64,000 bases of DNA from NCBI GenBank assembly GCA_024235995.1, contig JACKLI010000001.1, forward strand, positions 124,001 to 188,000, in the 5' to 3' direction. Below the pieces are notes generated by a model. That model was not told the origin of the DNA. It did no database searches and worked only from the letters and a program-made list of their open reading frames with translations. Both the position numbers and the translations under genes were made by a program. This DNA is from Burkholderiaceae bacterium. GTDB taxonomy: Bacteria > Pseudomonadota > Gammaproteobacteria > Burkholderiales > Burkholderiaceae_C. Shown here one piece after another: positions 26,648 to 35,599 of this stretch (position 1 is its first letter; each line of letters begins with the position of its first letter).

Positions 26648-27969
26648 ACAGGCCGTTGAAAAAATGCTCATCGAACGCGCCAGGGTCGTGGATTTCGAAG
26701 AAACGGATCGCGCAAACTGGCCTGCGCAGCGATTGGAGCGGCCATTTCGGCCTGTTTGCAGGCCGTTTTGCCCGTTCCGGGCGCACGTATCCCATGGTTC
26801 ACGCATGATGCGCGTCCCACCAACCGCCCAGACTGCCCATGCGCACCAGGTTGTAGGTGGCAAAGCACAGCAGCGCCTGGCCCGCGAGCTTGGCCTGACC
26901 GATCAATTTGGTCTTGGCCAGACCGCCCACTGTCTTGATCCAGCCAAAGGCCTCCTCGATTCGCTTGCGCACTTTGAGGCTGGTTTTGTAGCCCTCGTGG
27001 CGCTTGATGCGCCCATCGACTGCAGAGTGCTTGTCCTTGGCCGCCACGTGCGGCGTGACCAAGAGCCGGCGACAGCCCTTGATGAAGGCCTTGCTGTCGT
27101 AGCCCTTGTCGGCGCCGACCGTGGCCCGCTTGTTCCTGTTGCCCCGGCGTTTGAGCATCGCCAGCGCCGCCTCGCGCTCGGCGGTGCCACTGGCATGTGT
27201 GATCTCCACATCCACGATCAGACCGTTGCGGTTCTCCATGAGGATGTGCCCCATGTGGCACAGGCGGGACTTGTCGCCCGCGCTCTTCTTGAACAGCCGG
27301 GCATCGGCATCGGTGGTGCTGGCATGGGTGCCGTTGCAGCGCTCCTGCCCTTTGAAGTTCACCTCGGGGTTGCGTCCGGGTGGCGTGCCGCTGTCGTCGT
27401 CTTTGCGTTTGAAACTCTTGTGCGAGGCCCAGGCCTCAATCAGCGTGCCGTCCACGCTGAAGTGTTCGTCGCTGGCAAGCCGGCCCCACTGGGCGCTGAG
27501 CTTGACGCGCTCGAAGAAGGCGCGCGCCAGGTCTTCGTTGAAGAGGCGTTCGCGGTTGGCGCTGAAGGTGGAGTGGTCCCAAACTTTGTCCTCGATGTTC
27601 AGGCCGACGAACCAGCGGTACAGCAGGTTGTAGTTGACCGCCTCGACCAGCTGGCGTTCGCTGCGGATGGAGAACAGGATTTGCAGCAGCAAGGCCTTGA
27701 GCAGCATCTCCGGCGGCACCGACGGTCGGCCACGGCGGGCGTACACCGCTTCGAACTCGCTGTTCATGCTCGCCAGCAGCGCATCCACCACGGCGCGCAA
27801 CTTGCGCAGCGGGTGTGCCGCTGGCACTCTTTCTTCAAGGCTGATGTAGCTGAACATCGCCCCCTGGAAGTCTTGGTTGCCTCTCATCTTTCTTGTCGCA
27901 GTTGTTGCGGGATGGCTTCAGATCGTAGCGGCCGACGCGGACGCTCGCAGGGGATTTTTCAACGGCCTG
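26648..27969 (-). mobile_element. IS5-family insertion sequence in the DUF11 gene
   Basis: About 1322 bp with terminal inverted repeats CAGGCCGTTGAAAAA (left from 26649; right end at 27969). TTA occurs at both edges (26645-26647 and 27970-27972), consistent with a short target duplication; a 4-bp reading would be TTAA against TTAG. One transposase gene on the minus strand fills it. Removing the element plus one TTA restores the host frame. Confidence 0.9.
26799..27887 (-). CDS. IS5 family transposase
   Basis: 362 residues. It starts MRGNQDFQGAMFSYISLEER, a common opening in this transposase group. An N-terminal DUF772-type domain (RGRPSVPPEMLLKALLLQIL) precedes the DDE core, with Asp in FSVDGTLIEAWAS, Asp in VGADKGYDSKAF and Glu in RKRIEEAFGWIKT. 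It mobilises the surrounding element. Confidence 0.93.
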   Translation of the reverse strand: MRGNQDFQGAMFSYISLEERVPAAHPLRKLRAVVDALLASMNSEFEAVYARRGRPSVPPEMLLKALLLQILFSIRSERQLVEAVNYNLLYRWFVGLNIEDKVWDHSTFSANRERLFNEDLARAFFERVKLSAQWGRLASDEHFSVDGTLIEAWASHKSFKRKDDDSGTPPGRNPEVNFKGQERCNGTHASTTDADARLFKKSAGDKSRLCHMGHILMENRNGLIVDVEITHASGTAEREAALAMLKRRGNRNKRATVGADKGYDSKAFIKGCRRLLVTPHVAAKDKHSAVDGRIKRHEGYKTSLKVRKRIEEAFGWIKTVGGLAKTKLIGQAKLAGQALLCFATYNLVRMGSLGGWWDAHHA

Positions 27970-27972
27970 TTA

Positions 27973-28683
27973 GGCTTTGGCTACTACTTTTACGAAGCAA
28001 CCATCGATCCTGCATCCCCGACCTGCGTTTGGTCACTGGGCGATTCAGGCATCCTGGGCGCCACGAGTTCCATCGACGGCGGCGCCTGCAAGGTTCAGAC
28101 CAAGGTCGCGATCCAGGCCAATCCGTCCGGCAGCTACTGCGACGGCAAAGCCCACAGGCTGACCTGGGCGCGCGTTACGCTCACGGGCCTGCAAGCCAGC
28201 GACTACGGCTCGGCCAAGGTCACCATCCGCGGTGTCGACGGCAACCCGCTGCCGGCCTGGAATGGCGTGACCGCCACCTTCCCGATCGACCTGAGCGCCT
28301 ACCCGATCTCGGGCAACACCGCCAGCCTGACGGTGGAAGTGGAACTGATGAACATCACCAACGTGGCACCCTTCAACACCGACCCCAAGCCTTACGTTTC
28401 GGTGGTGTGGGACGGCGAGCCCCAGCAGGCCTGTTTTGACGCCAAGCTGGCTTGCGACGATGGCAACCTGGCCAGCCCGCTGACCAACACCGTCAGCGGC
28501 ACCATTGCCGGGCAGGCAGTGAGCAACTCGCACAGCTTCACGAACGTGGCCAAGGCCTGCTGGGTGCCCCCGCCGGCCACGCCCCCCGCCCCGGTGCCGA
28601 CCATGGCCGAGTGGGTCCTGGCGGCGCTGGGCGGCCTGATGCTGCTGCTGGGCTGGGGCGCGCTGCGCCGGCGCGCGCACTGA
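27973..28683 (+). pseudogene. Secreted DUF11 / IPTL-CTERM surface protein, C-terminal part (split by IS5)
   Basis: The last 236 codons, continuing the frame cut at 26647. It opens GFGYYFYEATIDPASPTCVW and contains a second beta-rich domain with Cys pairs. It ends in an IPTL-CTERM-like sorting signal: VPTMAEWVLAALGG, a hydrophobic stretch, then a basic RRRAH tail. Such tails are the recognition signals of exosortase-type enzymes (XrtH for the IPTL group) that process surface proteins. On its own this half lacks the signal peptide and would not be exported. Confidence 0.85.
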
Positions 28684-28708
28684 CGCGGCCTGCTGCCAGC
28701 CTCCGGTC

Positions 28709-28738
28709 AACGGCCGCGCATCGCGCGGCCGTTTTTTT
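28709..28738 (+). terminator. Rho-independent terminator
   Basis: A perfect 10-bp stem (ACGGCCGCGC with GCGCGGCCGT) with a 3-base loop, followed by seven T. It lies 26 bases after the IPTL-CTERM gene stop. The preceding AA may also allow weak use from the convergent gene. Confidence 0.88.
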
Positions 28739-28755
28739 GGAGTCTTGCCGCGGGA

Positions 28756-29724
28756 TCAGGGCTGCCCAGCCGCATCCAGCTCGGCCAGGTAAAACCACTC
28801 CTGGTCCACCTGCGACTCGGGAAACGGAAACAGCACGCAGCCCGCGCGCTGGGCCCGCACGGCGCGGCCGTCGGCGCGCGTGCCAAGCAGCTCGCCGGCG
28901 GCCACGGGGTCGAAGCTGCGCCAGTCGCGCGCCAGCGTGTCGCCCGGCGCCTCGCGCAGCACCACCTCGTGCAGGCGCGCCACGCGGCCGCCGTGCGGCG
29001 CGGGCGCAGGCACGGCAGCCAGGCCCAGGTGCGCCAGCGCGCCGCGGATGGCCTGCGCGGCCACCTCGATCGCCCGCGGGTCATCGTGAAAGCCGCACTC
29101 CAGGGTGACGGCGTAGCCGCCCTGGCTGCGCATGTATTCGTTGGTGCCGATGCCGTCGTCGCCCGGCTGCTGGCCGCGCGCACGGGCCGCGCGGTCGTAC
29201 ACCTCCAGCCAGCCCTGCACCACCTGCGGCACCCCCAGCGCGCGCGCCAGCGCCAGCTCCTCGGCGGCGCGGGCGAAGGGCTCGCGCGGGCCGGGGTTGT
29301 CCAGCGGCCCCACCATGGCAAAGGGCGCGCCGGCGGTGTGAAACGAATGCAGGTCCAGCAGCGCGTCGTGCGCGGCCAGCAGCGGCGCCAGCTGGCGCGT
29401 GACGCGGTCTTCGTAGTCGCGCGGGTCGGCGCGCGGCACGAAATGGCGGTTCAGGTTGCGCTCGCCGCCGCGCGTGCCCTGCTGGAAAGCCAGCGGGTTG
29501 GCCACCGGCACCAGGGTCAGGCGGCCGCGCGCCAGCCGCAGGCGGCCGGCGTGCAGGTCGGCGATGGTGTGCGCGATGGCGTGCGCGCCGCAGGCCTCGT
29601 TGCCATGCACCGCGCCCAGCACGATCAGGGCCGGGCCGGGCGCCAGCGCCGCCCAGCTCTGCCAGTGCAGCTGCTCGGGGTCGGCCGCCGCGCGGCGCAG
29701 CAGCTCGGGCAGGGAGGACGTCAC
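28756..29724 (-). CDS. Succinylglutamate desuccinylase / aspartoacylase family hydrolase
   Basis: 322 residues, a zinc carboxypeptidase-like amidohydrolase (AstE/ASPA family). The zinc-site motif GAVHGNE is near residue 37, with ERNLNRHF near 88 and LLDLHS near 123. A Glu in VTLECGFHDD probably supplies the catalytic base. Members remove acyl groups from N-acylated amino acids. The GTG start overlaps the stop of the 21-codon mini-ORF in the 66-bp repeat (GTGA), and gph lies just upstream in the same direction, so the three are probably translated in sequence. No ast operon is nearby, so the substrate is open. Confidence 0.88.
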   Translation of the reverse strand: MTSSLPELLRRAAADPEQLHWQSWAALAPGPALIVLGAVHGNEACGAHAIAHTIADLHAGRLRLARGRLTLVPVANPLAFQQGTRGGERNLNRHFVPRADPRDYEDRVTRQLAPLLAAHDALLDLHSFHTAGAPFAMVGPLDNPGPREPFARAAEELALARALGVPQVVQGWLEVYDRAARARGQQPGDDGIGTNEYMRSQGGYAVTLECGFHDDPRAIEVAAQAIRGALAHLGLAAVPAPAPHGGRVARLHEVVLREAPGDTLARDWRSFDPVAAGELLGTRADGRAVRAQRAGCVLFPFPESQVDQEWFYLAELDAAGQP

Positions 29725-29786
29725 TGGACGACCCTCCGCGCTGCGCGCTGCGGGATTCGCGCTTGGGAGCGGCCCGGCGCGCTCAT
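29721..29786 (-). repeat. 66-bp intercistronic repeat with 21-codon mini-ORF, copy A
   Basis: On the minus strand this runs from an ATGA that overlaps the gph stop to a GTGA that overlaps the start of the AstE-like gene. It encodes MSAPGRSQARIPQRAARRVV plus Q. Copy B at 59451-59516 matches at about 63 of 66 positions and sits in the same relation to its neighbours. Confidence 0.8.
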
Positions 29787-30508
29787 GCCGGCCCCGATTC
29801 GATCAGATTTGCCCGCGCCAGCGCCGCCGCCAGCTCGGGCAGGCTGTCGAAGCAGCCGTCGGCGTCCACCTCGTCCACCGGCTGGCCGTGGTTGTAGCCG
29901 TAGCTGAGCAGCGCCACCGGGCAGCCGGCCGCGCGGGCGGCGGCGGCGTCGTTGCTGGAGTCGCCGATCATCAGCGTGGCGGCGGGCGGCGTGCCCAGCG
30001 CGCGGCAGGTTTGCAGCAGGGGCAGCGGGTCGGGCTTCTTGCGCGCAAAGCTGTCGCCGCCGAAGACCTGGCTGAAATACCCGTCCAGGCGCTTGGCCGC
30101 AAGCAGCACCAGCGCGTGGGCGCGCGGCTTGTTGGTCAGCACCGCCAGCGGCAGGCCGCGCGCGCGCAGCGCCCGCAGGCCGTCGACCACGCCCGGATAG
30201 ACGTGGCTGTGGCGGCCGTTGATGGGCCCGTAGGCGTCCTGGTACAGCTGCCAGGCGCGATCGAACAGGGCCGGGTCGGCGTCGCCCGCCTGCGCCGGCT
30301 GCGTGGCCTGCAGCGCCGCCTCGACCAGGTGCTCCGAGCCCTTGCCCACCATGCAGGCGATGGCCGCGCGCGGCAGCGGCGCGCGCCCCAGCTGGCGCAG
30401 CATGGCCGCCAGCGCCATCTCGAAGTCGCCCAGCGTGTCGACCAGCGTGCCGTCCAGGTCCAGCACGCAGGCGCGCGGCGAATGTGTTAATTTGAGGTTT
30501 TGGATCAC
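29783..30508 (-). CDS. gph: Phosphoglycolate phosphatase
   Basis: 241 residues from a GTG at 30508; an upstream ATG at 30538 would overlap the divergent DsrE gene. It is a HAD-superfamily phosphatase of the Gph type that removes phosphate from 2-phosphoglycolate. The motifs are DLDGTLVDT (motif I), VLTNKP (motif II), KKPDPLPL (motif III) and MIGDSSNDAAAARAAG (motif IV). A cap domain lies between motifs I and II. Its stop codon overlaps the mini-ORF of repeat copy A. Confidence 0.92.
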   Translation of the reverse strand: MIQNLKLTHSPRACVLDLDGTLVDTLGDFEMALAAMLRQLGRAPLPRAAIACMVGKGSEHLVEAALQATQPAQAGDADPALFDRAWQLYQDAYGPINGRHSHVYPGVVDGLRALRARGLPLAVLTNKPRAHALVLLAAKRLDGYFSQVFGGDSFARKKPDPLPLLQTCRALGTPPAATLMIGDSSNDAAAARAAGCPVALLSYGYNHGQPVDEVDADGCFDSLPELAAALARANLIESGPA

Positions 30509-30530
30509 AGAGGCACCGGAGAGTCGAACC

Positions 30531-30992
30531 ATGGGCATTCAATTTCGCAAGCTGGCCGCGCGCCGCAACGTTCTGGCCGCCGTGCTGGCGACGGCGGGCG
30601 CCACCGCCTGGGCGCAGGACAAGAAGAACGGCGGCGACAGGGTGGTGTACCACATCGACGACGCCGCCCACCAGGCGACCAAGGGCCTGCGCAACATCCG
30701 CAACCACCTGGACGTGGCGCCCGCGACCCGGATCGTCGTGGTGACGCACGCCAACGGCGTCGACTTCCTGATGGAAGGCGCCAAGGACGCCAAGAACCCC
30801 GACATCGACTACGCCTCGCTGGTCAGCGCCCTGAAGGCGCGCGGCGTGCGCTTCGAGGTGTGCGAGATCACGCTGCGCAACCGCAACCTCAAGAAGGACC
30901 AGTTCATCATGGACGCCGACTTCACGCCCTCGGGCGTGGTGCGCATCGGGCAGCTGCAGAACCACGAGCAGTTCGCCTACCTCAAGCCCTGA
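30531..30992 (+). CDS. DsrE-family periplasmic protein
   Basis: 153 residues. The N terminus is a twin-arginine-like signal region (AARRNVLAAVLATAGATAWAQ). The rest reads as a single DsrE/DsrF-like alpha/beta domain (RVVYHIDDA, IVVVTHANGVDFLMEGA, FEVCEITLRN). One Cys in EVCEITL is at the position often used by the family in sulfur transfer. A CGGAGAG site precedes the ATG. The role is not assignable; exported DsrE proteins are often linked to sulfur or redox functions. Confidence 0.82.
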   Translation: MGIQFRKLAARRNVLAAVLATAGATAWAQDKKNGGDRVVYHIDDAAHQATKGLRNIRNHLDVAPATRIVVVTHANGVDFLMEGAKDAKNPDIDYASLVSALKARGVRFEVCEITLRNRNLKKDQFIMDADFTPSGVVRIGQLQNHEQFAYLKP

Positions 30993-31038
30993 GCGCTTGG
31001 CCTTGCTCCCGCTCCTTCAAGGGGCGGGGCACCCCTTG

Positions 31039-31722
31039 TCAACCCTGCAGCGCGCGCCGCATCTGGCCGATGGCGGCCGCGTAGTCGGGCTGGCCGAAGA
31101 TGGCGCTGCCGGCCACGAAGGTGTCGGCGCCGGCGTCGGCCACCTGGCGGATGTTGGCGGGCTTGATGCCGCCGTCCACCTCCAGGCGGATGTCCCGTCC
31201 TGATGCCTCGATGCGCTTGCGCGCCGCTTCCACCTTGCGCAAGGCGCTATCGATAAAGGATTGACCACCGAAGCCGGGGTTCACGCTCATGACGAGGATG
31301 AGGTCGATCTCGTCGATCAGCCAGTCCAGCACATCCAGCGGCGCGGCCGGGTTGAACACCAGGCCGGCCTGGCAGCCGGTGGCCTTGATGGCCTGCACGC
31401 TGCGGTGCGGGTGCGCCGTGGCGTCGGGGTGGAAGCTGATCAGGTCGGCGCCCGCCTGCGCGAAGGCCTGGGCCAGCGCGTCGACCGGCTGCACCATCAT
31501 GTGCACGTCCAGCGGCACCGGCACGCCGGCGGGCGTGCGGGCGTGGGCCTTGAGCGCCTGCAGCACCATCGGTCCGAAGGTGAGGTTGGGCACGTAGTGG
31601 TTGTCCATCACGTCGAAGTGGATCCAGTCGGCGCCGGCGGCGATCACGGCGCCGACCTCCTCGCCCAGGCGGGCGAAGTCGGCCGAGAGAATGGACGGGG
31701 CGATGCGGAAGGTGGTGCTCAT
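31039..31722 (-). CDS. rpe: Ribulose-phosphate 3-epimerase
   Basis: 227 residues, family length. It interconverts ribulose 5-phosphate and xylulose 5-phosphate in the pentose phosphate pathway. The TIM-barrel signatures are present: IAPSILSADFARL, HFDVMDNHYVPNLTFGP, DVHMMV, MSVNPGFGGQSF and EVDGGIKP. It is divergent from apaG, with 36 bases between the starts. It is part of the core genome rather than the phosphoketolase island, although its product is a phosphoketolase substrate. Confidence 0.97.
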   Translation of the reverse strand: MSTTFRIAPSILSADFARLGEEVGAVIAAGADWIHFDVMDNHYVPNLTFGPMVLQALKAHARTPAGVPVPLDVHMMVQPVDALAQAFAQAGADLISFHPDATAHPHRSVQAIKATGCQAGLVFNPAAPLDVLDWLIDEIDLILVMSVNPGFGGQSFIDSALRKVEAARKRIEASGRDIRLEVDGGIKPANIRQVADAGADTFVAGSAIFGQPDYAAAIGQMRRALQG

Positions 31723-31758
31723 GGCGAGCGATTGTCGCGCAGGTACCATGGCGCCATC

Positions 31759-32154
31759 ATGGCGAAATACCAATTCAGCGTCGACGCCGCACCCAGCTTC
31801 CTGCCCGACCAATCCGACCCCGAGGCCGGCCTGTACGGCTTTGCCTACACCATCACGGTGCGCAACACGGGCGACGTGGCGGCGCAACTCGTCTCGCGCC
31901 ACTGGATCATCCAGGACGCGCGCGGCCACACCGAGGAGGTCAAGGGCCTGGGCGTGGTCGGCCAGCAGCCGCTGCTGCAGCCGGGCGAGGCCTTCCAGTA
32001 CACCAGCGGCTGCCGCCTGCGCACGGCCAGCGGCACCATGCACGGCAGCTATTTCTGCGTGGCCGAGGACGGCGCCCGGTTCGAGGCGCCCATTCCGCTG
32101 TTCGTGCTCGATGCCAGCCAGGGCGACGCGCCGGCCCCCCGCGTGCTGCACTGA
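31759..32154 (+). CDS. apaG: ApaG protein (CO2+/MG2+ efflux-associated, fibronectin-like fold)
   Basis: 131 residues, the usual ApaG length. It matches the family from YQFSVDAAPSFLPDQSDPE through FAYTITVRNTGDVAAQL to LLQPGEAFQYTSGC and GTMHGSYF. The fold is a fibronectin-type III-like beta sandwich. The biochemical role is not settled; links to Ap4A metabolism or divalent cation efflux have been suggested. It lies six bases before the next gene, so the two are probably an operon. Confidence 0.95.
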   Translation: MAKYQFSVDAAPSFLPDQSDPEAGLYGFAYTITVRNTGDVAAQLVSRHWIIQDARGHTEEVKGLGVVGQQPLLQPGEAFQYTSGCRLRTASGTMHGSYFCVAEDGARFEAPIPLFVLDASQGDAPAPRVLH

Positions 32155-32160
32155 CCCGCC

Positions 32161-34191
32161 ATGGCCAAACGACTGCCCGAGCTGAGCGAGCTGCTGCGCG
32201 CGCTCGACCCGCACGCGCCGCTGGCCGAGCGCCACCTGTGGCTGATGCAGCTGCTGGACTGGGTGCGCGGCACGCGCACCGATCCCGAGGGCGCCGCGGC
32301 GCGCGTGCGCGAGCTGCTGGACGCCGCCGAGGCCGACCCGCAATGGCTGGTGCTGTGGCGCCAGTGGTGGACCGAGTTCCTGACCGAGGTGGACGCCACG
32401 TCGCTGCTGGCCGACCTGGGCTTCGCGCCGCGCAACGCCTTCCTGGCCGAGCTGGCCGACCGGCTGCGGCGCAAGCTGATCCTGCCCACGCCCGAGACCA
32501 CCGACCTGCGCGAGCTGTTCCCGCTGCTGTTTCCCTACGAGTTCGACGCCCGCTGGCTGCGCGCGCTGGATGCGCCCACGCTGCAGCGCCTGCGCCACAC
32601 GCTGACGGAGCCCCAGGTGCCCGAAAGCGCCCAGGACTACGCGCTGCGCACGCTGCTGAACGCGCTGGCGCACGCGCTCAGCCAGATCAGCGCCAGCGGC
32701 CAGTCGGCCGAGATCCGCGCCCGGCTGGACCCGCGGCTGCAGCGCGAGCGGCCCTTCGCCGTGCTGCCCGTCGGCTTCGAGGCGCTGCGCCAGGCGGTGC
32801 TGGCGCACGGGCGCACCAGCGCCCCGGCGCTGGTGGCGCTGGGCACGCTGCGCGAGCAGCTGGACAGCTGCCGCGCCGCGACCTCCACCGTGTACGAGCA
32901 CCTGAAGGAGCACGGCATCTCGGTGCACATCGAGTTCCAGCTGCGCCAGCTGCGCCAGCGCATCATCCGCGTCAAGGCGCTGCTGCTGTGCCTGGAGACC
33001 GACTCGCCGGCGCTGGCCACGGCGCAGCTGCTGTCGCACCTGGTGCGCGTCAACCGCGACAGCGGCAGCATCGGCGAGCTGGTGCGCGACAGCACGCAGC
33101 TGCTGGCGGCCAAGGTGACCGAGCGCAACGCCGAGACCGGCGAGCACTACATCACCCACGACAAGGACGAATACCTGCACATGATGGGCGCGGCCGCCGG
33201 CGGCGGCGCCGTGATGGCGCTGACCACGCTGAGCAAGCTGGTGATCGTGGGGCTGGGCCTGTCGGCCTTCTGGGGCGGCGTGGCCGCGGGGCTGAACTAC
33301 GCCGTCTCCTTCGTCGTCATCATGCTGCTGCACTGGACGGTGGCCACCAAGCAGCCGGCCATGACCGCGCCCAGCATGGCCGCCAAGCTCAAGGACCTGC
33401 AGTCGCCCCAGGCCTACGAGGACTTCGTCACCGAGGTGGTGCACCTGCTGCGCTCGCAGTTCGTCGCCATCGTCGGCAACGTGGTGATGGTGCTGGCGGT
33501 GGCCTACGCGCTGGCGGCGGGCATCCAGGCGCTGGGCTGGGGCGCGCTGGTGGACGACGCGCATGCCCGGCACATCCTGGACGAGCACCACATGCTGGGG
33601 CGCACCATCCCCTACGCCATCGTCACCGGCGCGCTGCTGTTCGCCTCCAGCATCATCGCCGGCTGGGTGGAGAACTGGTTCGTGCTGCACCGGCTGGACT
33701 CGGTCATCGCCTACCACCCGCGCATCACGCGGCGGCTGGGTGCCGAGCGCGCGCGCCGCTGGGGCCGCTACTGGGGCGAGAACATCTCCGGCTGGACGGC
33801 CAACGTTTCGCTGGGCCTGCTGCTGGGGCTGGTGCCGCCCATCGTCGGCTTCTTCGGCATTCCGGTGGAGGTGCGCCACGTCACCCTGGTGTCGGGCCAG
33901 ATCGCCGTCGCCGCGCAGCACCTGGGCCCCGGCGTGTGGCAGCAGCCGGCGCTATGGTGGGCCGCCGGCGGCATCGTCATCACCGGTTTTCTCGACCTCG
34001 CCGTCAGTTTTTACCTCGCGTTTCGATTGGCGCTGACGGCGCAGAACGTCACCGGCGTCGACCGCCGCCGCCTGTACGCCGCCATGGGCCGGCGCGCACT
34101 GCGTCAGCCGCTGTCGTTCATCCTGCCGGTGAGCGCGCAGGCCGGCGCCAGCCCCGCGCCCCCGGTTCCCGAGACCGGCGAATCGCGTTAG
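32161..34191 (+). CDS. Gcr-type 'site-specific recombinase' family membrane protein
   Basis: 676 residues. It matches the proteobacterial family historically named site-specific recombinase (Gcr, Pfam SpecificRecomb). The N-terminal half is soluble and helix-rich. From about residue 345 there are several hydrophobic membrane segments (VVIMLLHWTVATKQPAMTAP, GNVVMVLAVAYALAAGI, YAIVTGALLFASSIIAGWVE, LGLLLGLVPPIVGFFG). No recombinase catalytic motif is visible, so the name is doubtful; it looks like an inner-membrane protein of unknown function. Confidence 0.8.
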   Translation: MAKRLPELSELLRALDPHAPLAERHLWLMQLLDWVRGTRTDPEGAAARVRELLDAAEADPQWLVLWRQWWTEFLTEVDATSLLADLGFAPRNAFLAELADRLRRKLILPTPETTDLRELFPLLFPYEFDARWLRALDAPTLQRLRHTLTEPQVPESAQDYALRTLLNALAHALSQISASGQSAEIRARLDPRLQRERPFAVLPVGFEALRQAVLAHGRTSAPALVALGTLREQLDSCRAATSTVYEHLKEHGISVHIEFQLRQLRQRIIRVKALLLCLETDSPALATAQLLSHLVRVNRDSGSIGELVRDSTQLLAAKVTERNAETGEHYITHDKDEYLHMMGAAAGGGAVMALTTLSKLVIVGLGLSAFWGGVAAGLNYAVSFVVIMLLHWTVATKQPAMTAPSMAAKLKDLQSPQAYEDFVTEVVHLLRSQFVAIVGNVVMVLAVAYALAAGIQALGWGALVDDAHARHILDEHHMLGRTIPYAIVTGALLFASSIIAGWVENWFVLHRLDSVIAYHPRITRRLGAERARRWGRYWGENISGWTANVSLGLLLGLVPPIVGFFGIPVEVRHVTLVSGQIAVAAQHLGPGVWQQPALWWAAGGIVITGFLDLAVSFYLAFRLALTAQNVTGVDRRRLYAAMGRRALRQPLSFILPVSAQAGASPAPPVPETGESR

Positions 34192-34336
34192 GATCGAGCC
34201 GACCCTTGGGTCTTTTCATTTTTTGTTTTATCGTTTTCATCTCGCGCGTGCGCACCACCGGGCTGCCACGCCGAGCCTGCCACCCTTGACCGGCGCGCGC
34301 CCCGCGCGTGCGCCGTCCCGACGAGGACACCGGCTT

Positions 34337-35599
34337 TTGACCGATCAATGGATTGCCCCCTGGAGCGCGGCATCGCCCTTCGCCCCCGCGCTCGACACCC
34401 TCGAATGGGCCCTGCTGCTGGCCCTGGCGGCCCTGGCCGGCCACATGGTGCAGCGCCTGGCCGGCCTGCCCAAGGTGCTGGGCTACGCCGTGGTGGGCGC
34501 GCTGGCCGGGGCGGCCGGCCTGGCCGGCGCCACCTGGCCGCTGCGCGGCGTGGGCCTGTTCCTGCTGGAGCTGGGCATTGCCGTGGTGCTGTTCGAGGCC
34601 GGCGCGCGCCTGCCGCTGCGCTGGTTCCGGCACAACCCCATGGTGCTGCTGCAAAGCGTGGCCGAGTCGCTGCTGACCTTTGCCGCCGCCTACGGCGTGC
34701 TGCGCGCGCTGGGGCTGGACGCGCCCGTGGTGCGGGCGCTGGCCATCATTGCGGTGGCGGCCTCGCCGGCGGTGCTGATGCGCGTGGTGGCCGACCTGCG
34801 CGCCGGCGGGCCGGTGACCGACCGCGCCATCGCCCTGGCCACGCTCAACACCCTGTACGCGCTCACGCTGGGCACGGCCATGCTGCGCACCATCGACCGC
34901 GGCGAGGGCACGCTGGCGGCCTCGCTGGCCTACTCGCTCACGGTGCTGGGCCTGTCGGCCCTGGTGGGCGCCGTTCTGGCCGCAGTGCTGACGATAGCGC
35001 TGCGCCTGCTGCGGCCGACCAGCCAGGACACCGCCATCGTCATCCTGGCACTGGTGGCCGCGGCCGTGGCCGGCACCACGCCGCTGGGCGGCTCGGCGCC
35101 GCTGGCGGCGCTGCTGGGCGGCCTGGCGCTGCGGCAGGTGCACCCGCGCCCCTGGGTGTGGCCGCGCCAGCTGGGCACCGCCGCCAGCATGCTCAGCATC
35201 GTGATGTTCGTGCTGGTGTCGGCCATGGCGGTGCGCGGCGACTGGGGCGCCGCCAGCTTTGGCGCCGCGCTGGCGCTGATCGCCGTGCGCGCCGGCGCCA
35301 AGGTGGCCAGCCTGCTGCTGACGGGCTTCGGCACCGGCATGGCGCCGCGCCAGACGCTGTGGGTGGGCGCGGCCCTGGTGCCGATGTCGGCGGTGGCGCT
35401 GCTGCTGACCTCGCGCTTCGTCAGCGCCTCGCACGGCGTGGGCCAGCAGGTGGCGGCTATTGCCCTGCCGGTGATTTTGATCACCGAGCTGGTGGGCGCC
35501 GTGATGGTCAGCGTGGCGCTGGTGCGCTCGGGCGAGGCGGCGCAGCCGGAGCGCCGGCGCGAGCCGCCCGCAGGCGATGGCGAGGAGGGCAAGTCATGA
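34337..35599 (+). CDS. Cation/proton antiporter family protein (CPA2-like)
   Basis: 420 residues from a TTG with GAGGA upstream. About twelve hydrophobic segments and the family pattern of glycine-rich helices (LPKVLGYAVVGALAG, LFLLELGIAVVLFEAG) indicate the Na+/H+ exchanger CPA2 group, related to KefB transmembrane domains. There is no C-terminal TrkA_N domain. It would exchange protons with K+ or Na+ across the inner membrane. The stop overlaps the next start (ATGA). An upstream extension is open but lacks membrane-protein features. Confidence 0.85.
   Translation: MTDQWIAPWSAASPFAPALDTLEWALLLALAALAGHMVQRLAGLPKVLGYAVVGALAGAAGLAGATWPLRGVGLFLLELGIAVVLFEAGARLPLRWFRHNPMVLLQSVAESLLTFAAAYGVLRALGLDAPVVRALAIIAVAASPAVLMRVVADLRAGGPVTDRAIALATLNTLYALTLGTAMLRTIDRGEGTLAASLAYSLTVLGLSALVGAVLAAVLTIALRLLRPTSQDTAIVILALVAAAVAGTTPLGGSAPLAALLGGLALRQVHPRPWVWPRQLGTAASMLSIVMFVLVSAMAVRGDWGAASFGAALALIAVRAGAKVASLLLTGFGTGMAPRQTLWVGAALVPMSAVALLLTSRFVSASHGVGQQVAAIALPVILITELVGAVMVSVALVRSGEAAQPERRREPPAGDGEEGKS

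Noticed and set aside
23186..26659. 1157-codon open frame on the + strand across trpE and the DUF11 gene
   Set aside because: Its first part is antisense to the well-supported trpE and low in complexity; only the part from 25208, with a ribosome-binding site and signal peptide, is a gene.
31039..33921. 960-codon minus-strand frame extending rpe upstream
   Set aside because: The extension is antisense to apaG and the Gcr-type gene; Rpe homology begins at MSTTFRIAPS (31722).
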